This document shows positions 8,791-17,959 of a DNA stretch of 46,059 bases, one piece after another. The stretch's first letter is position 1; every line of letters begins with the position of its first letter. The position numbers and the translations under genes were made by a program. Origin of the DNA: Bdellovibrionales bacterium (GTDB lineage Bacteria; Bdellovibrionota; Bdellovibrionia; Bdellovibrionales; UBA1609); the NCBI GenBank assembly GCA_015163875.1, contig JAAOIH010000009.1, positions 1-46,059 of the forward strand, written 5' to 3'. The notes beneath the pieces are model-generated. The model was not told the DNA's origin, searched no databases, and saw only the letters and a list, made by a program, of their open reading frames with translations.

Positions 8791-10122
8791 TTATTTTTTA
8801 AACATAGACATCATGCTTCCCATTCCGCCTTTCATAATTTGTGACATCATTTTTTTACTTTGTTCAAATTGTTTTAAAAAACGATTTAAATCACGCACTT
8901 CTGTTCCGCTGCCTTGTGCAATTCTTAATCTACGAGAGGCATTTAAAATTTTATGATTTCGCCTTTCTTTTGGAGTCATAGATTGAATAATTGCTTCAAT
9001 TTTTTTCATTTCTTTATCTGGGGCATTCATTTTACTTATTTGTTTTGTTAACTGACCAGAGCCTGGTAGCATTTTTAAAATACTCCCCATTCCTCCCATT
9101 TTTTTCATCATCTTCATTTGTCCTAAAAAATCATCAATGCTCCACTGATTTTTTGACATTTTTTTAGCAGAAATCATTGCATCTTTTTCTGAAATAATAT
9201 CTTGAGCTTTTTCTACCAAAGACAGCACATCTCCCATATCCAAAATTCTAGAGGCTAGGCGATCTGGATAAAATACTTCAAAATCAGATGACTTTTCACC
9301 AACTCCTAAAAATTTAATTGGCAAACCAACGGCTTCTCTTATGCTTAAAGCGGCTCCACCTTTTGCGTCTCCGTCTACTTTTGTCATAATTAATCCGCTA
9401 ATGGATAAATCTTTATGAAATGCTTCGGCAACTGTTACAGATTCTTGTCCTAACATTGCATCAACTACTAATAAAATTTCTTGTGGGGAGGCTATTTTTT
9501 TTAATTCTTTTAGCTCGTTCATTAGCCCGTCATCAATTTGCAAGCGTCCTGCAGTATCTACTAATAAAACTTCTATATCATTTTCTTTGGCCCACTTTTG
9601 AGCAGATTGTAAAATTTCTTTAGGTTTTTTTGTTTGATCTGAATCAAAAAATAAAAAATTATTTTGTTTTGCTAAAATTTGTAATTGTTTTATTGCTGCA
9701 GGCCTATAAACATCTACTGAAAACATTCCTATTTTTTTTTTAAATTTTTGTCGTAAATGTAAAGCAAGTTTTGCTGTGCTTGTAGTTTTACCTACACCTT
9801 GCAGGCCAACCATAAAAATTATTGATGGATCTGCTTTTAAATTTAGAGGGGTTTCTTTTTCGCCTAACAGTTGTTTTAATTCTTCGTGAATAATTTTAGT
9901 AAATTGTTGGCCTGGGTTAATATTGCTTAAAACTTCTGCCCCTAAAGCTTTTTGCTTAACTCTTTGTGTAAAAGTTTTAACAACTTTAAAATTAACATCT
10001 GCCTCTAGTAAATGAAAACGAATTTCTTTTAATGCGTCTTCTATATTAGACTCGCTAATGCGAGCTTCTCCTTTTAATTTTTTAATACTAGATAAAAATT
10101 TTTCTGATAAATTTTGAAACAT
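8791..10122 (-). CDS. ffh: Signal recognition particle protein Ffh
   Basis: GLQGVGKTTSTAKLA, DVYRPAAIKQL, DTAGRLQID, TKVDGDAKGGAALS and a Met-rich M domain. Confidence 0.97.
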   Translation of the reverse strand: MFQNLSEKFLSSIKKLKGEARISESNIEDALKEIRFHLLEADVNFKVVKTFTQRVKQKALGAEVLSNINPGQQFTKIIHEELKQLLGEKETPLNLKADPSIIFMVGLQGVGKTTSTAKLALHLRQKFKKKIGMFSVDVYRPAAIKQLQILAKQNNFLFFDSDQTKKPKEILQSAQKWAKENDIEVLLVDTAGRLQIDDGLMNELKELKKIASPQEILLVVDAMLGQESVTVAEAFHKDLSISGLIMTKVDGDAKGGAALSIREAVGLPIKFLGVGEKSSDFEVFYPDRLASRILDMGDVLSLVEKAQDIISEKDAMISAKKMSKNQWSIDDFLGQMKMMKKMGGMGSILKMLPGSGQLTKQISKMNAPDKEMKKIEAIIQSMTPKERRNHKILNASRRLRIAQGSGTEVRDLNRFLKQFEQSKKMMSQIMKGGMGSMMSMFKK

Positions 10123-10172
10123 ACTAAATACCTTTAAAAAATAATTTTACTAAATGATAAATTAATAAACAT

Positions 10173-10982
10173 CTACCACCTTTGGAGATTAACTTTTCCG
10201 CATAAGTAATAAGCTACAGAATAAATCATTAAAACAGAAAATACAGAAACCAACATGCAAGTTAAGACAGGTACATCTGATGATCCTAAAAAACTATATC
10301 TAGTTCCGTTAATCATATAAAATATAGGGTTAAACGAAGATGCTGCCTTCCAAAAAGGGCTAAAGTTTTCTACAGAAAAAAATACTCCTCCTAAAAAAAT
10401 TAAAGGTGCTAGTATAAAAATACCAATGGCAGAAATATGTTCATGATTTTGTGCCCAAATGCCAATGGCCGCGCCCAAACAACTAAAAGTTAAACCTCCC
10501 AATGATAAAAAAATTAATAATAAAAAAGGATTTTCTAAGGGAATCCAAGATTGATATAAATAGTAATAGGCAAGGCTTCCTATAATTAAATTAAAAAAAC
10601 TAACAACCATGCCTCTTAACCAACCTCCCAAAATAAAACCAATTAATAATTGATTAGAGCTAATAGGTAATCTTGCATAGTCTTCAATTTCTCCTGTATA
10701 TTTTGCGGTAACAAAGGCCGCTGTTGTTCCGTGAAAAGATTGATTTAGGCAGCTCATCATAATTAAACCTGGCAATAAAAATGCTATGTATGGCAAATCA
10801 TTTGTGCTAGTTAATTGTGCAGACATAGCCATTCCAAAAACTACAATATATAAAGTTGTGCTAATTACTGGTCCTAAAACAGTTTCGATAAATACACTTT
10901 TAAAACGGCGAACTTCTTTATAAAAAACAAAAAAGAAAGGTACCCAAAATAAATTACCTTGTTTTCCGGATGGTACTTGCAT
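10173..10982 (-). CDS. ABC-2 type transporter permease
   Basis: Six hydrophobic segments, LPGLIMMSCLNQSF..., FLGGVFFSVENFSPFWKAASSFNPIFYMINGTRYSFLG signature. Confidence 0.9.
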   Translation of the reverse strand: MQVPSGKQGNLFWVPFFFVFYKEVRRFKSVFIETVLGPVISTTLYIVVFGMAMSAQLTSTNDLPYIAFLLPGLIMMSCLNQSFHGTTAAFVTAKYTGEIEDYARLPISSNQLLIGFILGGWLRGMVVSFFNLIIGSLAYYYLYQSWIPLENPFLLLIFLSLGGLTFSCLGAAIGIWAQNHEHISAIGIFILAPLIFLGGVFFSVENFSPFWKAASSFNPIFYMINGTRYSFLGSSDVPVLTCMLVSVFSVLMIYSVAYYLCGKVNLQRW

Positions 10983-10984
10983 TA

Positions 10985-11902
10985 TTAAACTCCGCCTGTT
11001 GTTTTAGATTGTAAAAAACCCTCTACTACACTTTCTAAATTGCTTTTTTCCATTTGAATATCTACTACATCTTTTGTTTCAATATTATTTTCTTTAAATA
11101 GTAAGCCTAATGAGTAATCCATTGGTAGATTAAAATGTAATTTTTTTCCATCAGATTTTATTAGCAAAGGATGTTCTGATTTTATAGGCTCTGATAGTTC
11201 TATGCATATTATTTTTTTTCCTAGCCTGCTAATTAAACTATTTGAATCTGTTAAATACTTTAATTTTCCATGATGTAAAATTCCAAGCCTGTCAGATAAT
11301 TGCTCTGCCTCTTCTAAGTAATGTGTAGTTAATAAAATTGACATTCCTTCTGATTTTAATTCTTTAACAAAAGACCATAGTTGTTTACGAAGTTCTATGT
11401 CAATGCCGGCTGTTGGCTCGTCTAATAATAATAATTTTGGTTTATGAAGTAATGCTTTTGCAATTAACACTCTTCTTTTCATTCCACCACTAAGTTTGCG
11501 AACTCTTTTTTCTCTGTGCTCCCATAGCCCAAGTCTGTCTAATAAAAAATTAATTCTGTCTTTATTTTTTGCGATAGCATAAAAGCCAGAATAAAATTCT
11601 AAAATTTGTCTAACATTAAAAAATCCATGATTAATAAGTTCTTGAGGCACAACTCCAATATTAAATTTAGCATCTTTTACGGAGCTAATAACATCAGAGC
11701 CTGCAACGCTAATACTTCCTTCTGCAAATTTACTTACTCCAGAAATACAAGATATAATAGATGTTTTTCCTGCGCCATTTGGGCCAAGTAATGCAAAAAT
11801 TTCGCCACTTGCAATGTTAAAACTAACATCGTCTACTGCTTTAAAGTTGCCGTAGCTTTTGCTTAGGTTTTTAATTTCTAGAATGTTTTTATTTTGTGAC
11901 AT
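10985..11902 (-). CDS. ABC transporter ATP-binding protein (start trimmed to MSQNKNILEIKNLSKSYG)
   Basis: Walker A LLGPNGAGKTS, signature KLSGGMKRRVLIAKAL, Walker B LLLLDEPTAG. The listed ORF start at 11950 runs into a repeat; the ATG at 11902 fits the family better. Confidence 0.9.
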   Translation of the reverse strand: MSQNKNILEIKNLSKSYGNFKAVDDVSFNIASGEIFALLGPNGAGKTSIISCISGVSKFAEGSISVAGSDVISSVKDAKFNIGVVPQELINHGFFNVRQILEFYSGFYAIAKNKDRINFLLDRLGLWEHREKRVRKLSGGMKRRVLIAKALLHKPKLLLLDEPTAGIDIELRKQLWSFVKELKSEGMSILLTTHYLEEAEQLSDRLGILHHGKLKYLTDSNSLISRLGKKIICIELSEPIKSEHPLLIKSDGKKLHFNLPMDYSLGLLFKENNIETKDVVDIQMEKSNLESVVEGFLQSKTTGGV

Positions 11903-11944
11903 AAGCGTTAGTGTGTTCTTTTTTTCAAAGTTTATAAAACTTGC

Positions 11945-12030
11945 TTTCAAAGTTTATAAAACACAGGCCCTTTGCTATGGCATTCCTTAGGGCTGAGTCG
12001 CAAAGGGTCTGTGTTTTATAAACTTTGAGA
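11945..12030. repeat. Long inverted repeat (31-nt arms, 29/31 matching, 24-nt loop), with an extra direct copy of the arm tip at 11923-11940
   Basis: Left arm TTTCAAAGTTTATAAAACACAGGCCCTTTGC (11945-11975), right arm GCAAAGGGTCTGTGTTTTATAAACTTTGAGA (12000-12030); TTTCAAAGTTTATAAAAC also at 11923-11940. Confidence 0.9.
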
Positions 12031-12092
12031 GTAAGTATAGCTAGGCTTATGAAAAGTGTCTATAATGAATTTTTGCTTAACTTAAAAGAGTC

Positions 12093-12121
12093 TTGACTTA
12101 TTTTGGGCTTTAAAATATTGT
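12093..12121 (+). promoter_or_regulatory. Putative sigma70-type promoter of tRNA-fMet
   Basis: TTGACT - 17 nt - TATTGT, ending about 13 nt before the tRNA 5' end. Confidence 0.5.
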
Positions 12122-12133
12122 TGTGACACTTGT

Positions 12134-12210
<77 letters not shown>

Positions 12211-12219
12211 ATTTTTTTA

Positions 12220-13170
12220 TTACTTTAAACCAATCACTTCTACATCTCGCCTTTTTAAAGATTTAATTTTTTTAGGTAAATTATTAATAATAATTTTTTC
12301 TAATGCGTTTATTATGCTGGCTTTTAAAAAACTACGACTATAAACCAAGCTTACCTCTCTTGTTGGCGCTGGCTTTTTAAATTTACGAATATGTGTTTTT
12401 TGATCTTCTAAAGATAAGTTATTTACTGATAATTCTGGAAGCAAAGTGTACCCGCAATTATTTTTTACTAAATTTTTTAATGTTTCTAAATTTCCTCCAG
12501 AAAATTCTACATTATTTAAAACGGTATTTTTTTTATCTTTAGAACATATTTTTAATATTTGATCTCTAAAGCAATGCCCCTCCTCAAGAAGCCATAAACC
12601 TTCTGACTCTAAATCTGATTCAGAAATTTGTTTTTTTTTATTTAATTTATGTTGTGATGATATATAGGTATAAAAAGGTTCAAAAAAAAGATGTCTTTCA
12701 AGTAACCTGCTATCCTCCAAAGGGGTTACCAATAAACCTGCGTCAATTTTGTCATCAACTAACATATTAATAATATCTTCTGTTTTGTATTCGTTAATTT
12801 TTAAATTTACTTGTGGGTATTTTTTAGAAAACTCCATAACAAACAAAGGTATAAGGTTTGGCGCAAGTGTTGGTATTACCGCTAAATGAAAATCACCTTT
12901 TGGCTCAATCGAACCTAAGTTAGCTAAGTGATAAAGTTTTTTATGCTCTTTTAATATTAAACTAACTTGTGATAAAATTTCTTTGCCAACCTCTGTTGCA
13001 ATAATTGGTTTTTTTGATCTATCAAAAATTATAACATCAAGTTCTTCTTCTAATTTTTGAATTTGAATAGAAAGTGTCGGCTGAGATACATTGCATTCTT
13101 GTGCCGCTCTGCCAAAATGACCAAATATATTTACTGATTTTAAATATTCTAGCTGAGTAATAGTTGCCAT
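12220..13170 (-). CDS. oxyR: LysR-family regulator, OxyR-like hydrogen-peroxide sensor
   Basis: LysR HTH FGRAAQECNVSQPTLSIQIQKLEEEL; EEGHCFRDQILKIC has two Cys 9 residues apart as in OxyR C199/C208; divergent from ahpC. Confidence 0.88.
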   Translation of the reverse strand: MATITQLEYLKSVNIFGHFGRAAQECNVSQPTLSIQIQKLEEELDVIIFDRSKKPIIATEVGKEILSQVSLILKEHKKLYHLANLGSIEPKGDFHLAVIPTLAPNLIPLFVMEFSKKYPQVNLKINEYKTEDIINMLVDDKIDAGLLVTPLEDSRLLERHLFFEPFYTYISSQHKLNKKKQISESDLESEGLWLLEEGHCFRDQILKICSKDKKNTVLNNVEFSGGNLETLKNLVKNNCGYTLLPELSVNNLSLEDQKTHIRKFKKPAPTREVSLVYSRSFLKASIINALEKIIINNLPKKIKSLKRRDVEVIGLK

Positions 13171-13261
13171 AATTCCTCTTTTTTTAACTCTACTGCTTAA
13201 ATATTAGTATTTCACAATAAATACATGGAATGTCAACTTTACTATTAAAAATAAAATTATA

Positions 13262-13276
13262 ATAGTTTTTAGCTAT
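13262..13276. promoter_or_regulatory. Candidate OxyR half-site ATAG-N7-CTAT
   Basis: ATAGTTTTTAGCTAT in the oxyR/ahpC divergent intergenic region. Confidence 0.4.
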
Positions 13277-13364
13277 CATTTAATTAAAAAAAAATATTAG
13301 TAATTAAGTAAAAATGAATATATTGTTTTTAACAATAAAGCATAAACCAAAATATGGAGGAAAA

Positions 13365-13931
13365 ATGCAAACATTAATTAACACACAGTCGCCTGAGTTT
13401 AAACTAGAGGCATATCATAATGATAATTTTAAAACAGTTACTCAACAAGATCTTAAGGGAAAGTGGAGTGTATTCTTTTTTTATCCTGCAGATTTTACTT
13501 TTGTATGCCCTACAGAATTAGGAGACATGGCTGACAAATATGCTGAGTTTCAACAAATGGGAGTAGAGGTATATAGCATTAGCACAGACACACATTTTAC
13601 ACATAAGGCTTGGCATGACGCTTCTGAAACTATTAAAAAAATTAAATATCCAATGCTTGCTGATCCAACAGGATTTTTAACTAGAGCTTTTGGTGTGCAT
13701 ATAGAAGAAGCAGGTCTTGCTTATAGAGGCACTTTTTTAATTAATCCAGAAGGAGAAATTAAGTTAGCAGAAATCCAAGACAACAGCATCGGGCGAAATG
13801 CTGACGAGTTATTAAGAAAAGTTCAGGCTGCTCAATTTACAGCTAAAAATCCAAATGAAGTTTGTCCTGCAAAGTGGACTCCTGGCGCTGATACTTTAAA
13901 GCCTGGCTTAGATTTAGTTGGAAAAATTTAA
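13365..13931 (+). CDS. ahpC: Peroxiredoxin AhpC (start trimmed to MQTLINTQSPEFK)
   Basis: DFTFVCPTELGDMADKY peroxidatic Cys and NEVCPAKWTPG resolving Cys; GGAGG upstream of the ATG at 13365. Confidence 0.95.
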   Translation: MQTLINTQSPEFKLEAYHNDNFKTVTQQDLKGKWSVFFFYPADFTFVCPTELGDMADKYAEFQQMGVEVYSISTDTHFTHKAWHDASETIKKIKYPMLADPTGFLTRAFGVHIEEAGLAYRGTFLINPEGEIKLAEIQDNSIGRNADELLRKVQAAQFTAKNPNEVCPAKWTPGADTLKPGLDLVGKI

Positions 13932-13939
13932 TTTTTTTT

Positions 13940-13969
13940 AAAAGCCTATCGTTCTAACAATAGGCTTTT
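13940..13969. terminator. Inverted repeat (10-bp stem), likely terminator of ahpC, overlapping the 3' end of the convergent gene
   Basis: AAAAGCCTAT (13940-13949) / ATAGGCTTTT (13960-13969). Confidence 0.65.
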
Positions 13970-16900
13970 ATACCCACTTAGCTCAAATAATTGAGCGTTT
14001 AAATATTTAAAAGTTTGTGTTAAAACTTTTTTTTCAAAATTACTTATTTTAAAAGTTTTATTTATGCTTTTATAATAAGATTTTACTTCAAAATTTAAAT
14101 TTGGAACTAATTTATAAAACATATCTTGATAGGCTGTTTTTAAAAGTTTAGATCTTTTTTTGTACATGGCTAACTTTAAGTTAGGGTTGTTTTCTGAAAG
14201 TCTTCTTAAATCATCAATGGCATCATTATGCCATTGATTAAACTCACCTATGCACTGATTTGTTTTGCAGTGCTTTTTATAAATATTTTTTATAATATTT
14301 ATATAAACTAAAAATTCTATCTCTAAAGATTCCATTACAGACAATCTCTGCTCTTCTTTGTCTAATAGCTCAATGATTGATAAATCATTGCTTTTAGTTC
14401 TTACTGATTGCTTTTCATATAGCGTTGGAAGAATTTCTTGATTTAAAATTTTTTGTGTTGCCTGCCTTGCTTTATCCATTTGGTCTAATACATAAGAATT
14501 AACATTTGTAGTCCACCAAACTTTAAATACACTTAAACTTTCATTTTGTAATTTTGCATTTGCAATCTTTTGCCTACAGTTATCATCAGAGCATATTAAA
14601 AATGTTTTTTTTAAATTTCTAATAACTAGCTCTGCTAAATTATTATAAGCGCTAATTTTATTGTTATCATTAACTGCAAAGTAAGTAGACATTACAGAAT
14701 ATTTTGCAGATTTATTAGATTCTACATTCCACAGTTTGGCACACTTAAAATCATTAGTTAAAACTTTTTTAAATAACTTTTCAGGTTTTTTAATATTAAA
14801 AGAATTAATATTAATAGCATCTTTGCTCATCGACGAATCACATAACATATGCACATAAGGTGTTTTTATAGAATTAAATTTACAAGAATTATTTTTTAAA
14901 TTAATTACTTTTGGAGGATAAAAATTTTTATCCCAACCTACAAATGTAGAAAGCTCACCTTTTGTTTTTCCACAAACCATGGAAAGTAAAAAATCTTCTG
15001 CCAAATTTTTAGCAAAGGCTTGGTTTTTTAGATCTTTTCCATAACTATAATCAAACACCTTTCCCCAAGTTTTAATATATTTTTCTAAATAAGTTGTGCT
15101 TTCTGGCTTGCCTAGATGATTATATAAATATACAACAGAGCAGTTTAAACTTTTCTGTATAAGACTATGGCATGTAAATTTTTTATTGTGATAATTTGAT
15201 AATGTTTGTAAATTTTTAAAACCAATTGATTGTATATTTAAATTTTTAGAAAATAATTGTCTTTTTAGCCCTGTTAATTGAATTATTAATGACTTTTTAT
15301 GCAGAAACCATGTTGATTTTTTAAGTTTTGATAGCTGTTTATTTATAAAAACAAGCGTGTCTGTAAGATTTTTTTTCTGATCAATGCTTAAGATTAAATT
15401 TTCTTGTTCGTTTATTCCTGCAAACTCAGCTGCAGGTGCAAAATTATCATTTTCTTTTTTATTTGGTAAAATATAAACTAACGGCATTAATTTAGATTGA
15501 ATTGATTCATCTTTGTTAGAAATTTTTTGTATAAAATCATAATAAAATTGAAAACTAGCATCGTGTTTTAAGCTTAATTTTTTAAAACTATCTAACCAGT
15601 TTTGATAATTCATTTGTCCTTTAGAAAGTAATAGCTTACGACGCTCTCTTAAAGTTTGTGAATATAATTTTAAATTTTTTAAAAAATCTTTTGCATTAAG
15701 AGCTTTTGGCGAATTTGTATAGTAATCTTTAATACATTCTTTGCTGCTGCATTGATCCAGTGATATTTTGCTGATGTCATCTGTGCTGTTTTGTTCTAAA
15801 TCTTTAATATTGTTATAAGAAAATAAAGATTTTTTAAAATATATTTGTAAAGCATTTTTATAAGAATTTAAAAATCTTAAATTAATTTTTTTAGAGCTCC
15901 ACTCTACAACATGAGACATTAATAGTCTTTCTATTCCTACAAATAAACTAAAATTTACAAGTGCCCCTACCCATGTCGCTGACAGCGCAACCTTAGCCCC
16001 TGATGCAATTTTTCCAGCTACTACAGAAAATTTTCCTACTTTAATTTTTTTTACATTACTAGCAGAAGAAAAAGCTTTATGATCTTTTAACCAATTTTTA
16101 GCAGAGCCTATTTGTTTAAAAGATTTTTTTCCAAGTGCACCAACGCCATGGGATAGCGCGGCTGCTGGAATTAAACCCAAGGCTAATTCATTAACCCATG
16201 CTGATTGCATTTTTCCAGACACAAATCTTAAATATAAATCGTCACAAGCTGCAAAATGTTCAGATGTTGTTGCAAAAATATCTGAAACTTGATTTTTTTC
16301 TACTTTTTCTAATTTATTTAATCCGCAATTATAAATCATGGACCCTAGGTCTGAAACAATACTTGCTCCAAGGCCCGCAACCGCCATACCTGCAAATGAA
16401 TTTGCAGCACTTTTTAAAAATTTATTTAAAGCTACAGATGCCGTTCCTGATTGAACTTTTTTTATAGACCATGCGGAATACAATTGGTTAAAAAATATAA
16501 AAGAAAAAAAATGTGCCCCACCCTCAAGGGACAAAATGCTATCTAATTCTGTTTGAAAAAATCTAGGATTATCTACTTCGCTAATTCCAAAACCATAATC
16601 GGTTAAGGATACTAAGTTTCCAGCTAAATAAAATAATAAGGATTCTGGAATAAATCTTTTTGCAGTAGTTCTTAAAGCTTGCATTCTTTTAGGCTTTGAA
16701 AGAGTATTAGCAGCTCTTAAAGACTTCATTAGCTCGCTAGGGCTAAGTTTTTTTAAATCATCTATTTTTTTATTTAAATTTATATCGCTACTATAATTAA
16801 CAGCGCTAGACCATTGTTTAAAATTTATTTTATTTTTTACAGATGTTTTGTTAGAGGCTGTTTTATTGTTGTTGTTTGTGTGAGTGTTTTTTTTATCAGA

Positions 16901-17038
16901 TACATTTGAAGCTATTTTTCTGCCTACAATACTGGATTTCTTAATAGCTGTAACTGTTATTGTATATTTTTGTGAAAATAAATCATAAAAAGATATGGCA
17001 GAAAATAAAAAAATAGAAAAAATAAAAATTTTAAACAT
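13946..17038 (-). CDS. Large exported protein of unknown function (1030 aa)
   Basis: N-terminal hydrophobic signal MFKIFIFSIFLFSAISFYDLFS; Asn/Lys/Thr-rich linker; several hydrophobic segments; three CX4C motifs (CSSKEC, CSDDNC, CKTNQC). No recognisable family. Confidence 0.75.
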   Translation of the reverse strand: MFKIFIFSIFLFSAISFYDLFSQKYTITVTAIKKSSIVGRKIASNVSDKKNTHTNNNNKTASNKTSVKNKINFKQWSSAVNYSSDINLNKKIDDLKKLSPSELMKSLRAANTLSKPKRMQALRTTAKRFIPESLLFYLAGNLVSLTDYGFGISEVDNPRFFQTELDSILSLEGGAHFFSFIFFNQLYSAWSIKKVQSGTASVALNKFLKSAANSFAGMAVAGLGASIVSDLGSMIYNCGLNKLEKVEKNQVSDIFATTSEHFAACDDLYLRFVSGKMQSAWVNELALGLIPAAALSHGVGALGKKSFKQIGSAKNWLKDHKAFSSASNVKKIKVGKFSVVAGKIASGAKVALSATWVGALVNFSLFVGIERLLMSHVVEWSSKKINLRFLNSYKNALQIYFKKSLFSYNNIKDLEQNSTDDISKISLDQCSSKECIKDYYTNSPKALNAKDFLKNLKLYSQTLRERRKLLLSKGQMNYQNWLDSFKKLSLKHDASFQFYYDFIQKISNKDESIQSKLMPLVYILPNKKENDNFAPAAEFAGINEQENLILSIDQKKNLTDTLVFINKQLSKLKKSTWFLHKKSLIIQLTGLKRQLFSKNLNIQSIGFKNLQTLSNYHNKKFTCHSLIQKSLNCSVVYLYNHLGKPESTTYLEKYIKTWGKVFDYSYGKDLKNQAFAKNLAEDFLLSMVCGKTKGELSTFVGWDKNFYPPKVINLKNNSCKFNSIKTPYVHMLCDSSMSKDAININSFNIKKPEKLFKKVLTNDFKCAKLWNVESNKSAKYSVMSTYFAVNDNNKISAYNNLAELVIRNLKKTFLICSDDNCRQKIANAKLQNESLSVFKVWWTTNVNSYVLDQMDKARQATQKILNQEILPTLYEKQSVRTKSNDLSIIELLDKEEQRLSVMESLEIEFLVYINIIKNIYKKHCKTNQCIGEFNQWHNDAIDDLRRLSENNPNLKLAMYKKRSKLLKTAYQDMFYKLVPNLNFEVKSYYKSINKTFKISNFEKKVLTQTFKYLNAQLFELSGYKSLLLER

Positions 17039-17061
17039 AAAGCCTTATGTGTGTATTTTTA

Positions 17062-17652
17062 TTATTTATTACAACGCTTTCTTAGCTCTGATAAAAATTT
17101 ACTTCCCTCGGCTTCTTTTTTAGAAGCAGAAACTTTTTTTCTAGCAACAACATAATCTTCTGTAGATTCTTTTAAAACATCTTTTAATAAAACATTATTA
17201 GATACAAGTTTAGAGTTAATAGAAGTTAATAAAAATTGAAAATTTTCGACCTGAGTTTTAGATTTTGTAGATATCATTGATAAAGACTGCTTGCTAACTA
17301 GGCTAACTAATAATTCTAAATTTTCTTTGTCTTTTGTTCTTCCTCTCAAAACTTCTAAAATTTGTTTAGATTCGTTAAAAATATTTTTTTTCTGAATTAA
17401 TAATTTAGGTCCTAATTTATTAATTTTACTTTCCATTTCTTTCATATCTTTTTCAGCTTCAAGCTTTAGCTTTGTGTTAATAGCTAAATTAGAAGTAAAT
17501 TTTGAATCATATTTACTTGGTATTAACGGCTTATTGCTAGGTCGATTTATTTTAACAGGCCTTGAAGTTTTTGGCCTCCTGCTTTTAGCCGGCCCTGACC
17601 AAGACTTAAATCCAACAAAACTAACTAATAATATTAGAACTATTTTAAACAT
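17062..17652 (-). CDS. Small exported protein of unknown function (196 aa, probable coiled coil)
   Basis: Signal MFKIVLILLVSFVGFKSWSG, basic/Pro-rich linker, helical C-terminal part; 23 nt upstream of the 1030-aa gene on the same strand. Confidence 0.65.
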   Translation of the reverse strand: MFKIVLILLVSFVGFKSWSGPAKSRRPKTSRPVKINRPSNKPLIPSKYDSKFTSNLAINTKLKLEAEKDMKEMESKINKLGPKLLIQKKNIFNESKQILEVLRGRTKDKENLELLVSLVSKQSLSMISTKSKTQVENFQFLLTSINSKLVSNNVLLKDVLKESTEDYVVARKKVSASKKEAEGSKFLSELRKRCNK

Positions 17653-17959
17653 AGAAGACCTTTTTTTATATTTTCACATAACTTTATTTACACTTAGCTT
17701 AACGGTATTTATAAAAAAAATTACAGTGCATAAAAGTCTAGTTTTTAAAAACAATAAATTAAATTAAAATGTATATGGAAAATCATTATATCCATAACTT
17801 TATGGCCTTAAAAAGCAGTTTGTCTTAAAATTAAACACCATTAGTCTGCGACTCTTAAAATGGGCATTTATACTGGCAATAATCTTGCTTCTTAGTAGTC
17901 CTGTAGTGTGATTTAGTTTTCATAAACTATTAGCTCACATAATAAGAGAGGTCTCATTA

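Noticed and set aside
16198-16467. 89-aa plus-strand ORF inside the 1030-aa gene
   Set aside because: Leu/Phe/Gln-rich composition typical of an antisense reading of a Lys/Asn-rich gene.
17474-17767. 97-aa plus-strand ORF across the start of the 196-aa gene
   Set aside because: Overlaps a better supported exported ORF on the opposite strand; low complexity.
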